Translations under genes and position numbers: made by a program | In this document: one piece after another, positions 1 through 12,000 of the stretch | How the letters are laid out: every line of letters begins with the position of its first letter | Numbering within the stretch: the stretch's first letter is position 1 | Notes under the pieces: model-generated | Told to the model about the DNA's origin: nothing | The model's input: the letters and a program-made list of their open reading frames with translations, nothing else | Database searches by the model: none | From: Bursaphelenchus xylophilus | Lineage: Eukaryota; Nematoda; Chromadorea; Rhabditida; Aphelenchoididae | Length of the DNA: 64,000 nucleotides | Direction: 5' to 3' | Assembly (NCBI GenBank): GCA_904066235.2 | Contig: CAJFCV020000005.1 | Location: 6,381,501-6,445,500 of the forward strand

Positions 1-3000
1 GTCAGCCTCGGCCTTCTTCTTGGCCTCCTCTTCGGCCTTCTTCTTATCGGCTTCAGTCTTCTTGTCAGCCTCGGCCTTCTTCTTGGCCTCCTCTTCGGCC
101 TTCTTCTTATCGGCTTCAGTCTTCTTGTCAGCCTCGGCCTTCTTCTTGGCCTCCTCTTCGGCCTTCTTCTTATCGGCTTCAGTCTTCTTGTCAGCTTCGG
201 CCTTCTTCTTGGCCTCCTCTTCGGCCTTCTTCTTATCGGTTTCAGTCTTCTTATCGGCTTCGGCCTTCTTCTTGGCCTCCTCTTCGGCCTTCTTCTTATC
301 GGCTGCAGTCTTCTTGTCAGCTTCGGCCTTCTTCTTGGCCTCCTCTTCGGCCTTCTTCTTATCGGCTTCAGTCTTCTTGTCAGCTTCGGCCTTCTTCTTG
401 GCCTCCTCTTCAGCCTTCTTCTTATCGGCTTCAGTCTTCTTGTCAGCTTCGGCCTTCTTCTTGGCCTCTTCTTCGGCCTTCTTCTTGGCCTCCTCTTCGG
501 CCTTCTTCTTATCGGCTTCAGTCTTCTTATCGGCTTCAGTCTTCTTATCGGCTTCAGTCTTCTTATCGGCTTCAGTCTTCTTATCGGCTTCAGTCTTCTT
601 ATCGGCTTCAGTCTTCTTATCGGCTTCAGTCTTCTTATCGGCTTCAGTCTTCTTATCGGCTTCAGTCTTCTTGTCAGCTTCGGCCTTCTTCTTGGCCTCC
701 TCTTCGGCCTTCTTCTTATCGGCTTCAGTCTTCTTGTCAGCCTCGGCCTTCTTCTTGGCCTCCTCTTCGGCCTTCTTCTTATCGGCTTCAGTCTTCTTAT
801 CGGCTTCAGTCTTCTTATCGGCTTCAGTCTTCTTATCGGCTTCAGTCTTCTTATCGGCTTCAGTCTTCTTATCGGCTTCAGTCTTCTTGTCAGCCTCGGC
901 CTTCTTCTTGGCCTCCTCTTCGGCCTTCTTCTTATCGGCTTCAGTCTTCTTGTCAGCCTCGGCCTTCTTCTTGGCCTCCTCTTCGGCCTTCTTCTTATCG
1001 GCTTCAGTCTTCTTGTCAGCCTCGGCCTTCTTCTTGGCCTCCTCTTCGGCCTTCTTCTTATCGGCTTCAGTCTTCTTGTCAGCTTCGGCCTTCTTCTTGG
1101 CCTCCTCTTCGGCCTTCTTCTTATCGGTTTCAGTCTTCTTATCGGCTTCGGCCTTCTTCTTGGCCTCCTCTTCGGCCTTCTTCTTATCGGCTGCAGTCTT
1201 CTTGTCAGCTTCGGCCTTCTTCTTGGCCTCCTCTTCGGCCTTCTTCTTATCGGCTTCAGTCTTCTTGTCAGCTTCGGCCTTCTTCTTGGCCTCCTCTTCA
1301 GCCTTCTTCTTATCGGCTTCAGTCTTCTTGTCAGCTTCGGCCTTCTTCTTGGCCTCTTCTTCGGCCTTCTTCTTATCGGCTTCAGTCTTCTTATCGCCTT
1401 CAGTCTTCTTGTCAGCCTCGGCCTTCTTCTTGGCCTCCTCTTCGGCCTTCTTCTTATCGGCTTCAGTCTTCTTGTCAGCCTCGGCCTTCTTCTTGGCCTC
1501 CTCTTCGGCCTTCTTCTTATCGGCTTCAGTCTTCTTGTCAGCCTCGGCCTTCTTCTTGGCCTCCTCTTCGGCCTTCTTCTTATCGGCTTCAGTCTTCTTC
1601 TCAGCCTCGGCCTTCTTCTTGGCCTCCTCTTCGGCCTTCTTCTTATCGGCTTCAGTCTTCTTCTCAGCCTCGGCCTTCTTCTTGGCCTCCTCTTCGGCCT
1701 TCTTCTTATCGGCTTCAGTCTTCTTGTCAGCCTCGGCCTTCTTTTTATCGGCTTCAGTCTTCTTGTCAGCCTCGGCCTCCTTCTTGGCCTCCTCTTCGGC
1801 CTTCTTCTTATCGGCTTCAGTCTTCTTCTCAGCCTCGGCCTTCTTCTTGGCCTCCTCTTCGGCCTTCTTCTTATCGGCTTCAGTCTTCTTGTCAGCCTCG
1901 GCCTTCTTCTTGGCCTCCTCTTCGGCCTTCTTCTTATCGGCTTCAGTCTTCTTCTCAGCCTCTGCCTTCTTCTTGGCCTCCTCTTCGGCCTTCTTCTTAT
2001 CGGCTTCAGTCTTCTTGTCAGCTTCGGCCTTCTTCTTGGCCTCCTCTTCGGCCTTCTTCTTATCGGCTTCAGTCTTCTTATCGGCTTCAGTCTTCTTGTC
2101 AGCCTCGGCCTTCTTCTTGGCATCCTCTTCAGCCTTCTTCTTATCGGCTTCAGTCTTCTTGTCAGCCTCAGGCTTCTTCTTGGCCTCTTCTTCGGCCTTC
2201 TTCTTATCGGCTTCAGTCTTCTTGTCAGCTTCGGCCTTCTTCTTGGCATCCTCTTCAGCCTTCTTCTTATCGGCTTCAGTCTTCTTGTCAGCTTCGGCCT
2301 TCTTCTTGGCCTCTTCTTCAGCCTTCTTCTTGGCCTCTTCTTCGGCCTTCTTCTTGTCAGCTTCAGTCTTCTTGTCAGCTTCGGCCTTCTTCTTGGCATC
2401 CTCTTCAGCCTTATTCTTATCGGCTTCAGTCTTCTTGTCAGCCTCAGGCTTCTTCTTGGCCTCTTCTTCGGCCTTCTTCTTATCGGCTTCAGTCTTCTTG
2501 TCAGCCTCGGCCTTCTTCTTGGCCTCCTCTTCAGCCTTCTTCTTATCGGCTTCAGTCTTCTTGTCAGCCTCAGCCTTCTTCTTGGCCTCCTCTTCAGCCT
2601 TCTTCTTATCGGCTTCAGTCTTCTTGTCAGCCTCAGCCTTCTTCTTGGCCTCCTCTTCAGCCTTCTTCTTATCGGCTTCAGTCTTCTTGTCAGCCTCAGG
2701 CTTCTTCTTGGCATCCTCTTCAGCCTTCTTCTTATCGGCTTCAGTCTTCTTGTCAGCTTCGGCCTTCTTCTTGGCCTCTTCTTCGGCCTTCTTTTTGGCC
2801 TCCTCTTCAGCCTTCTTCTTATCGGCTTCAGTCTTCTTGTCAGCCTCGGCCTTCTTTTTGGCCTCTTCTTCGGCCTTCTTCTTGGCCTCCTCTTCAGCCT
2901 TCTTCTTATCGGTTTCAGTCTTCTTGTCAGCTTCGGCCTTCTTCTTGGCCTCCTCTTCAGCCTTCTTCTTATCGGCTTCAGTCTTCTTGTCAGCCTCAGG

Positions 3001-6000
3001 CTTCTTCTTGGCCTCTTCTTCGGCCTTCTTCTTATCGTCTTCAGTCTTCTTGTCAGCCTCAGGCTTCTTCTTGGCCTCTTCTTCGGCCTTCTTCTTATCG
3101 GCTTCAGTCTTCTTGTCAGCCTCAGCCTTCTTCTTGGCCTCCTCTTCAGCCTTCTTCTTATCGGCTTCAGTCTTCTTGTCAGCCTCAGCCTTCTTCTTGG
3201 CCTCTTCTTCGGCTTTCTTCTTATCGGCTTCAGTCTTCTTGTCAGCCTCGGCCTTCTTCTTGGCCTCTTCTTCAGCCTTCTTCTTATCGGCTTCAGTCTT
3301 CTTGTCAGCCTCAGCCTTCTTCTTATTGGCTTCAGTCTTCTTGTCAGCCTCAGCCTTCTTCTTGGCCTCCTCTTCAGCCTTCTTCTTATCGGCTTCAGTC
3401 TTCTTGTCAGCTTCGGCCTTCTTCTTGGCCTCCTCTTCAGCCTTCTTCTTATCGGCTTCAGTCTTCTTGTCAGCCTCAGCCTTCTTCTTGGCCTCTTCTT
3501 CGGCTTTCTTCTTATCGGCTTCAGTCTTCTTGTCAGCTTCGGCCTTCTTCTTGGCCTCCTCTTCAGCCTTCTTCTTATCGGCTTCAGTCTTCTTGTCAGC
3601 CTCAGCCTTCTTCTTATTGGCTTCAGTCTTCTTGTCAGCCTCAGCCTTCTTCTTGGCCTCCTCTTCAGCCTTCTTCTTATCGGCTTCAGTCTTCTTGTCA
3701 GCTTCGGCCTTCTTCTTGGCCTCCTCTTCAGCCTTCTTCTTATCGGCTTCAGTCTTCTTGTCAGCCTCAGCCTTCTTCTTGGCCTCTTCTTCGGCCTTCT
3801 TCTTATCGGCTTCAGTCTTCTTGTCAGCTTCGGCCTTCTTGTTGGCCTCCTCTTCAGCCTTCTTCTTATCGGCTTCAGTCTTCTTGTCAGCTTCGGCCTT
3901 CTTGTTGGCCTCCTCTTCAGCCTTCTTCTTATCGGCTTCAGTCTTCTTGTCAGCCTCGGCCTTATTTTTGGCCTCTTCTTCGGCCTTCTTCTTGGCCTCC
4001 TCTTCAGCCTTCTTCTTATCGGCTTCAGTCTTCTTGTCAGCTTCGGCCTTCTTCTTGGCCTCCTCTTCAGCCTTCTTCTTATCGGCTTCAGTCTTCTTGT
4101 CAGCTTCGGCCTTCTTCTTGGCCTCTTCTTCGGCCTTCTTTTTGGCCTCCTCTTCAGCCTTCTTCTTATCGGCTTCAGTCTTCTTGTCAGCCTCGGCCTT
4201 CTTTTTGGCCTCTTCTTCGGCCTTCTTCTTGGCCTCCTCTTCAGCCTTCTTCTTATCGGTTTCAGTCTGCTTGTCAGCTTCGGCCTTCTTCTTGGCCTCC
4301 TCTTCAGCCTTCTTCTTATCGGCTTCAGTCTTCTTGTCAGCCTCAGGCTTCTTCTTGGCCTCTTCTTCGGCCTTCTTCTTATCGGCTTCAGTCTTCTTGT
4401 CAGCCTCAGCCTTCTTCTTGGCCTCCTCTTCAGCCTTCTTCTTATCGGCTTCAGTCTTCTTGTCAGCCTCAGCCTTCTTCTTGGCCTCTTCTTCGGCTTT
4501 CTTCTTATCGGCTTCAGTCTTCTTGTCAGCCTCGGCCTTCTTCTTGGCCTCTTCTTCAGCCTTCTTCTTATCGGCTTCAGTCTTCTTGTCAGCCTCAGCC
4601 TTCTTCTTATCGGCTTCAGTCTTCTTCTCAGCCTCTGCCTTCTTCTTGGCCTCCTCTTCGGCCTTCTTCTTATCGGCTTCAGTCTTCTTGTCAGCTTCGG
4701 CCTTCTTCTTGGCCTCCTCTTCGGCCTTCTTCTTATCGGCTTCAGTCTTCTTATCGGCTTCAGTCTTCTTGTCAGCCTCGGCCTTCTTCTTGGCATCCTC
4801 TTCAGCCTTCTTCTTATCGGCTTCAGTCTTCTTGTCAGCCTCAGGCTTCTTCTTGGCCTCTTCTTCGGCCTTCTTCTTATCGGCTTCAGTCTTCTTGTCA
4901 GCTTCGGCCTTCTTCTTGGCATCCTCTTCAGCCTTCTTCTTATCGGCTTCAGTCTTCTTGTCAGCTTCGGCCTTCTTCTTGGCCTCTTCTTCAGCCTTCT
5001 TCTTGGCCTCTTCTTCGGCCTTCTTCTTGTCAGCTTCAGTCTTCTTGTCAGCTTCGGCCTTCTTCTTGGCATCCTCTTCAGCCTTCTTCTTATCGGCTTC
5101 AGTCTTCTTGTCAGCCTCAGGCTTCTTCTTGGCCTCTTCTTCGGCCTTCTTCTTATCGGCTTCAGTCTTCTTGTCAGCCTCGGCCTTCTTCTTGGCCTCC
5201 TCTTCAGCCTTCTTCTTATCGGCTTCAGTCTTCTTGTCAGCCTCAGCCTTCTTCTTGGCCTCCTCTTCAGCCTTCTTCTTATCGGCTTCAGTCTTCTTGT
5301 CAGCCTCAGCCTTCTTCTTGGCCTCCTCTTCAGCCTTCTTCTTATCGGCTTCAGTCTTCTTGTCAGCCTCAGGCTTCTTCTTGGCCTCTTCTTCGGCCTT
5401 CTTTTTATCGGCTTCAGTCTTCTTGTCAGCCTCGGCCTTCTTTTTGGCCTCTTCTTCAGCCTTCTTCTTGTCAGCTTCAGTCTTCTTGTCAGCTTCGGCC
5501 TTCTTCTTGGCATCCTCTTCAGCCTTCTTCTTATCGGCTTCAGTCTTCTTGTCAGCTTCGGCCTTCTTCTTGGCCTCTTCTTCGGCCTTCTTTTTGGCCT
5601 CCTCTTCAGCCTTCTTCTTATCGGCTTCAGTCTTCTTGTCAGCCTCGGCCTTCTTTTTGGCCTCTTCTTCGGCCTTCTTCTTGGCCTCCTCTTCAGCCTT
5701 CTTCTTATCGGTTTCAGTCTTCTTGTCAGCTTCGGCCTTCTTCTTGGCCTCCTCTTCAGCCTTCTTCTTATCGGCTTCAGTCTTCTTGTCAGCCTCAGGC
5801 TTCTTCTTGGCCTCTTCTTCGGCCTTCTTCTTATCGTCTTCAGTCTTCTTGTCAGCCTCAGGCTTCTTCTTGGCCTCTTCTTCGGCCTTCTTCTTATCGG
5901 CTTCAGTCTTCTTGTCAGCCTCAGCCTTCTTCTTGGCCTCCTCTTCAGCCTTCTTCTTATCGGCTTCAGTCTTCTTGTCAGCCTCAGCCTTCTTCTTGGC

Positions 6001-9000
6001 CTCTTCTTCGGCTTTCTTCTTATCGGCTTCAGTCTTCTTGTCAGCCTCGGCCTTCTTCTTGGCCTCTTCTTCAGCCTTCTTCTTATCGGCTTCAGTCTTC
6101 TTGTCAGCCTCAGCCTTCTTCTTATTGGCTTCAGTCTTCTTGTCAGCCTCAGCCTTCTTCTTGGCCTCCTCTTCAGCCTTCTTCTTATCGGCTTCAGTCT
6201 TCTTGTCAGCTTCGGCCTTCTTCTTGGCCTCCTCTTCAGCCTTCTTCTTATCGGCTTCAGTCTTCTTGTCAGCCTCAGCCTTCTTCTTGGCCTCTTCTTC
6301 GGCTTTCTTCTTATCGGCTTCAGTCTTCTTGTCAGCCTCAGATTTCTTCTTGGCCTCTTCTTCGGCCTTCTTCTTATCGGCTTCAGTCTTCTTGTCAGCT
6401 TCGGCCTTCTTGTTGGCCTCCTCTTCAGCCTTCTTCTTATCGGCTTCAGTCTTCTTGTCAGCTTCGGCCTTCTTGTTGGCCTCCTCTTCAGCCTTCTTCT
6501 TATCGGCTTCAGTCTTCTTGTCAGCCTCGGCCTTCTTTTTGGCCTCTTCTTCGGCCTTCTTCTTGGCCTCCTCTTCAGCCTTCTTCTTATCGGCTTCAGT
6601 CTTCTTGTCAGCTTCGGCCTTCTTCTTGGCCTCCTCTTCAGCCTTCTTCTTATCGGCTTCAGTCTTCTTGTCAGCTTCGGCCTTCTTCTTGGCCTCTTCT
6701 TCGGCCTTCTTTTTGGCCTCCTCTTCAGCCTTCTTCTTATCGGCTTCAGTCTTCTTGTCAGCCTCGGCCTTCTTTTTGGCCTCTTCTTCGGCCTTCTTCT
6801 TGGCCTCCTCTTCAGCCTTCTTCTTATCGGTTTCAGTCTGCTTGTCAGCTTCGGCCTTCTTCTTGGCCTCCTCTTCAGCCTTCTTCTTATCGGCTTCAGT
6901 CTTCTTGTCAGCCTCAGGCTTCTTCTTGGCCTCTTCTTCGGCCTTCTTCTTATCGGCTTCAGTCTTCTTGTCAGCCTCAGCCTTCTTCTTGGCCTCCTCT
7001 TCAGCCTTCTTCTTATCGGCTTCAGTCTTCTTGTCAGCCTCAGCCTTCTTCTTGGCCTCTTCTTCGGCTTTCTTCTTATCGGCTTCAGTCTTCTTGTCAG
7101 CCTCGGCCTTCTTCTTGGCCTCTTCTTCAGCCTTCTTCTTATCGGCTTCAGTCTTCTTGTCAGCCTCAGCCTTCTTCTTATTGGCTTCAGTCTTCTTGTC
7201 AGCCTCAGCCTTCTTCTTGGCCTCCTCTTCAGCCTTCTTCTTATCGGCTTCAGTCTTCTTGTCAGCTTCGGCCTTCTTCTTGGCCTCCTCTTCAGCCTTC
7301 TTCTTATCGGCTTCAGTCTTCTTGTCAGCCTCAGCCTTCTTCTTGGCCTCTTCTTCGGCTTTCTTCTTATCGGCTTCAGTCTTCTTGTCAGCCTCAGATT
7401 TCTTCTTGGCCTCTTCTTCGGCCTTCTTCTTATCGGCTTCAGTCTTCTTGTCAGCTTCGGCCTTCTTGTTGGCCTCCTCTTCCGCCTTCTTCTTATCGGC
7501 TTCAGTCTTCTTGTCAGCTTCGGCCTTCTTGTTGGCCTCCTCTTCAGCCTTCTTCTTATCGGCTTCAGTCTTCTTGTCAGCCTCGGCCTTCTTTTTGGCC
7601 TCTTCTTCGGCCTTCTTCTTGGCCTCCTCTTCAGCCTTCTTCTTATCGGCTTCAGTCTTCTTGTCAGCTTCGGCCTTCTTCTTGGCCTCCTCTTCAGCCT
7701 TCTTCTTATCGGCTTCAGTCTTCTTGTCAGCTTCGGCCTTCTTCTTGGCCTCTTCTTCGGCCTTCTTTTTGGCCTCCTCTTCAGCCTTCTTCTTATCGGC
7801 TTCAGTCTTCTTGTCAGCCTCGGCCTTCTTTTTGGCCTCTTCTTCGGCCTTCTTCTTGGCCTCCTCTTCAGCCTTCTTCTTATCGGTTTCAGTCTGCTTG
7901 TCAGCTTCGGCCTTCTTCTTGGCCTCCTCTTCAGCCTTCTTCTTATCGGCTTCAGTCTTCTTGTCAGCCTCAGGCTTCTTCTTGGCCTCTTCTTCGGCCT
8001 TCTTCTTATCGGCTTCAGTCTTCTTGTCAGCCTCAGCCTTCTTCTTGGCCTCCTCTTCAGCCTTCTTCTTATCGGCTTCAGTCTTCTTGTCAGCCTCAGC
8101 CTTCTTCTTGGCCTCTTCTTCGGCTTTCTTCTTATCGGCTTCAGTCTTCTTGTCAGCCTCGGCCTTCTTCTTGGCCTCTTCTTCAGCCTTCTTCTTATCG
8201 GCTTCAGTCTTCTTGTCAGCCTCAGCCTTCTTCTTATTGGCTTCAGTCTTCTTGTCAGCCTCAGCCTTCTTCTTGGCCTCCTCTTCAGCCTTCTTCTTAT
8301 CGGCTTCAGTCTTCTTGTCAGCTTCGGCCTTCTTGTTGGCCTCCTCTTCAGCCTTCTTCTTATCGGCTTCAGTCTTCTTGTCAGCCTCGGCCTTCTTTTT
8401 GGCCTCTTCTTCGGCCTTCTTCTTGGCCTCCTCTTCAGCCTTCTTCTTATCGGCTTCCAGTCTTCTTGTCAGCTTCGGCCTTCTTCTTGGCCTCCTCTTC
8501 AGCCTTCTTCTTATCGGCTTCAGTCTTCTTGTCAGCTTCGGCCTTCTTCTTGGCCTCTTCTTCGGCCTTCTTTTTGGCCTCCTCTTCGGCCTTCTTCTTA
8601 TCGGCTTCAGTCTTCTTGTCAGTCTCGGCCTTCTTCTTGGCCTCCTCTTCGGCCTTCTTCTTATCGGCTTCAGTCTTCTTATCAGCCTCAGCCTTCTTCT
8701 TGGCCTCTTCTTCGGCCTTCTTCTTGGCCTCTTCTTCAGCCTTCTTCTTATCGGCTTCAGTCTTCTTGTCAGCCTCAGGCTTCTTCTTGGCCTCTTCTTC
8801 GGCCTTCTTCTTATCGTCTTCAGTCTTCTTGTCAGCCTCAGGCTTCTTCTTGGCCTCTTCTTCGGCCTTCTTCTTATCGTCTTCAGTCTTCTTGTCAGCC
8901 TCAGGCTTCTTCTTGGCCTCTTCTTCGGCCTTCTTCTTATCGGCTTCAGTCTTCTTGTCAGCCTCAGCCTTCTTCTTATTGGCTTCAGTCTTCTTGTCAG

Positions 9001-12000
9001 CCTCAGGCTTCTTCTTGGCCTCCTCTTCAGCCTTCTTCTTATCGGCTTCAGTCTTCTTGTCAGCTTCGGCCTTCTTCTTGGCCTCCTCTTCAGCCTTCTT
9101 CTTATCGGCTTCAGTCTTCTTGTCAGCCTCAGCCTTCTTCTTGGCCTCCTCTTCAGCCTTCTTCTTATCGGCTTCAGTCTTCTTGTCAGCCTCAGCCTTC
9201 TTCTTGGCCTCTTCTTCAGCCTTCTTCTTATCGGCTTCAGTCTTCTTGTCAGCCTCAGGCTTCTTCTTGGCCTCCTCTTCAGCCTTCTTCTTATCGGCTT
9301 CAGTCTTCTTGTCAGCTTCGGCCTTCTTCTTGGCCTCCTCTTCAGCCTTCTTCTTATCGGCTTCAGTCTTCTTGTCAGCCTCAGCCTTCTTCTTGGCCTC
9401 CTCTTCAGCCTTCTTCTTATCGGCTTCAGTCTTCTTGTCAGCCTCAGCCTTCTTCTTGGCCTCTTCTTCAGCCTTCTTCTTATCGGCTTCAGTCTTCTTG
9501 TCAGCCTCAGGCTTCTTCTTGGCCTCTTCTTCAGCCTTCTTCTTATCGGCTTCAGTCTTCTTGTCAGCCTCAGGCTTCTTCTTGGCCTCTTCTTCGGCCT
9601 TCTTCTTATCGTCTTCAGTCTTCTTGTCAGCCTCAGGCTTCTTCTTGGCCTCTTCTTCGGCTTTCTTCTTATCGGCTTCAGTCTTCTTGTCAGCCTCGGC
9701 CTTCTTCTTGGCCTCTTCTTCAGCCTTCTTCTTATCGGCTTCAGTCTTCTTGTCAGCCTCAGCCTTCTTCTTATTGGCTTCAGTCTTCTTGTCAGCCTCA
9801 GGCTTCTTCTTGGCCTCCTCTTCAGCCTTCTTCTTATCGGCTTCAGTCTTCTTGTCAGCTTCGGCCTTCTTCTTGGCCTCCTCTTCAGCCTTCTTCTTAT
9901 CGGCTTCAGTCTTCTTGTCAGCCTCAGCCTTCTTCTTGGCCTCCTCTTCGGCCTTCTTCTTATCGGCTTCAGTCTTCTTGTCAGCCTCGGCCTTCTTCTT
10001 GGCCTCCTCTTCGGCCTTCTTCTTATCGGCTTCAGTCTTCTTCTCAGCCTCGGCCTTCTTCTTGGCCTCCTCTTCGGCCTTCTTCTTATCGGCTTCAGTC
10101 TTCTTGTCAGCCTCAGCCTTCTTCTTGGCCTCTTCTTCGGCTTTCTTCTTATCGGCTTCAGTCTTCTTGTCAGCCTCAGCCTTCTTCTTGGCCTCCTCTT
10201 CGGCCTTCTTCTTATCGGCTTCAGTCTTCTTGTCAGCCTCGGCCTTCTTCTTGGCCTCTTCTTCGGCCTTCTTCTTATCGGCTTCAGTCTTCTTGTCAGC
10301 TTCGGCCTTCTTGTTGGCCTCCTCTTCAGCCTTCTTCTTATCGGCTTCAGTCTTCTTGTCAGCTTCGGCCTTCTTGTTGGCCTCCTCTTCAGCCTTCTTC
10401 TTATCGGCTTCAGTCTTCTTGTCAGCTTCGGCCTTCTTCTTGGCCTCCTCTTCGGCCTTCTTCTTATCGGCTTCAGTCTTCTTATCAGCCTCAGCCTTCT
10501 TCTTGGCCTCTTCTTCGGCCTTCTTCTTGGCCTCTTCTTCAGCCTTCGCCCTTGTGCTGGGGCCGGGCTTCTTCATCTTGCTTTCGTCCCCTTCGGAACA
10601 AAGGTACTCATTCGTCTCCGGAACATGAAAGTCTTCGGCAGCTTTTTTGAGCATTATTAACTCTTCCGTGGTGTAGTCGTCGGAAAAGACCTGTCTGAAT
10701 ACTGCTTCGCTATTCAGGTGTCCCGTAATGTTTGAAGCAATTTCTTCAAACTCGCAATACAAATACACTTCAACCAAATCTTGCTCTGGGACCTGCTCAA
10801 GCTCCAAAGTGGCACTGAAGTAGTTATTTACGTAATCGTATGCTTTCATTGATGCCAACAGTCCGAAGAAAGTATTGTAAACAGAAACATCAACAGATTC
10901 GTCTTCCGGGATTTGCTGAAGTAATAAATCCATGATAACGTCGTAAGGCTCCTCAACCTTGATTGATTCTTCCACAGCCTTCTTCTTGTCAGCCTCGGAC
11001 TTCTTCTTGGCCTCTTCTTCGGCCTTCTTCTTGTCAGCCTCAGCCTTCTTCTTGGCCTCTTCTTCGGCCTTCTTCATGTCGGCTTCAGTCTTCTTCTTGG
11101 CCTTCTTCTTATCGGCTTCAGTCTTCTTGTCAGCCTCGGCCTTCTTCTTGGCCTCTTCTTCGGCCTTCTTCTTGTCAGCCTCAGCCTTCTTCTTGGCCTC
11201 TTCTTCGGCCTTCTTCATGTCGGCTTCAGTCTTCTTCTTGGCCTTCTTCTTATCGGCTTCAGTCTTCTTGTCAGCCTCGGCCTTCTTCTTGGCCTCTTCT
11301 TCGGCCTTCTTCTTATCGGCTTCGGTCTTCTTGTCATCCTCGGCCTTCTTCTTGGCCTCTTCTTCAGCCTTCTTCTTATCGGCTTCAGTCTTTTTGTCAG
11401 CCTCGGCCTTCTTCTTGGCCTCTTCTTCGGCCTTCTTCTTGTCAGCCTCGGCCTTCTTCTTGGCCTCTTGTTCGGCCTTCTTCTTATCGGCTTCAGTCTT
11501 CTTGTCAGCCTCAGATTTCTTCTTGGCCTCTTCTTCGGCCTTCTTCTTATCGGCTTCGGTCTTCTTGTCATCCTCGGCCTTCTTCTTGGCCTCTTCTTCA
11601 GCCTTCTTCTTATCGGCTTCAGTCTTCTTGTCAGCCTCGGCCTTCTTCTTGGCCTCTTCTTCGGCCTTCTTCTTGTCAGCCTCGGCCTTCTTCTTGGCCT
11701 CTTCTTCAGCCTTCTTCTTATCGGCTTCAGGCTTCTTGTCAGCCTCGGCCTTCTTCTTGGCCTCTTCTTCGGCCTTCTTCTTGTCAGCCTCGGCCTTCTT
11801 CTTGGCCTCTTCTTCGGCCTTCTTCTTATCGGCTTCAGTCTTCTTGTCAGCCTCAGCCTTCTTCTTGGCCTCTTCTTCGGCTTTCTTCTTATCGGCTTCA
11901 GTCTTCTTGTCAGCCTCGGCCTTCTTCTTGGCCTCTTCTTCGGCCTTCTTCTTGTCAGCCTCAGATTTCTTCTTGGCCTCTTCTTCGGCCTTCTTCTTAT

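Larger units (their letters stand above)
1..10549 (-). repeat. ttn-1: Charged array I, continuing off the left edge
   Basis: Same 45/63-bp grammar as array II, but with higher-order duplications and many substituted units (KKPEADKK, NKKAEADKK, KKSEADKK, EDDKK). Frame continuity on the minus strand holds from the island to 8457, where an extra C shifts it. To the left of that point the sense frame AEADKKTEADKKKAEEEAKKK continues one phase over, with no stop that I noticed. It contains no ATG, so only antisense frames are conspicuous. Confidence 0.85.

Noticed and set aside
20..10660. Plus-strand open frame of 3,546 codons (SASAFFLASSSAFFLSASVF-like)
   Set aside because: Antisense shadow of the charged array: the 45/63-bp period keeps all stop codons out of several frames. 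The opposite strand reads as a continuation of titin.
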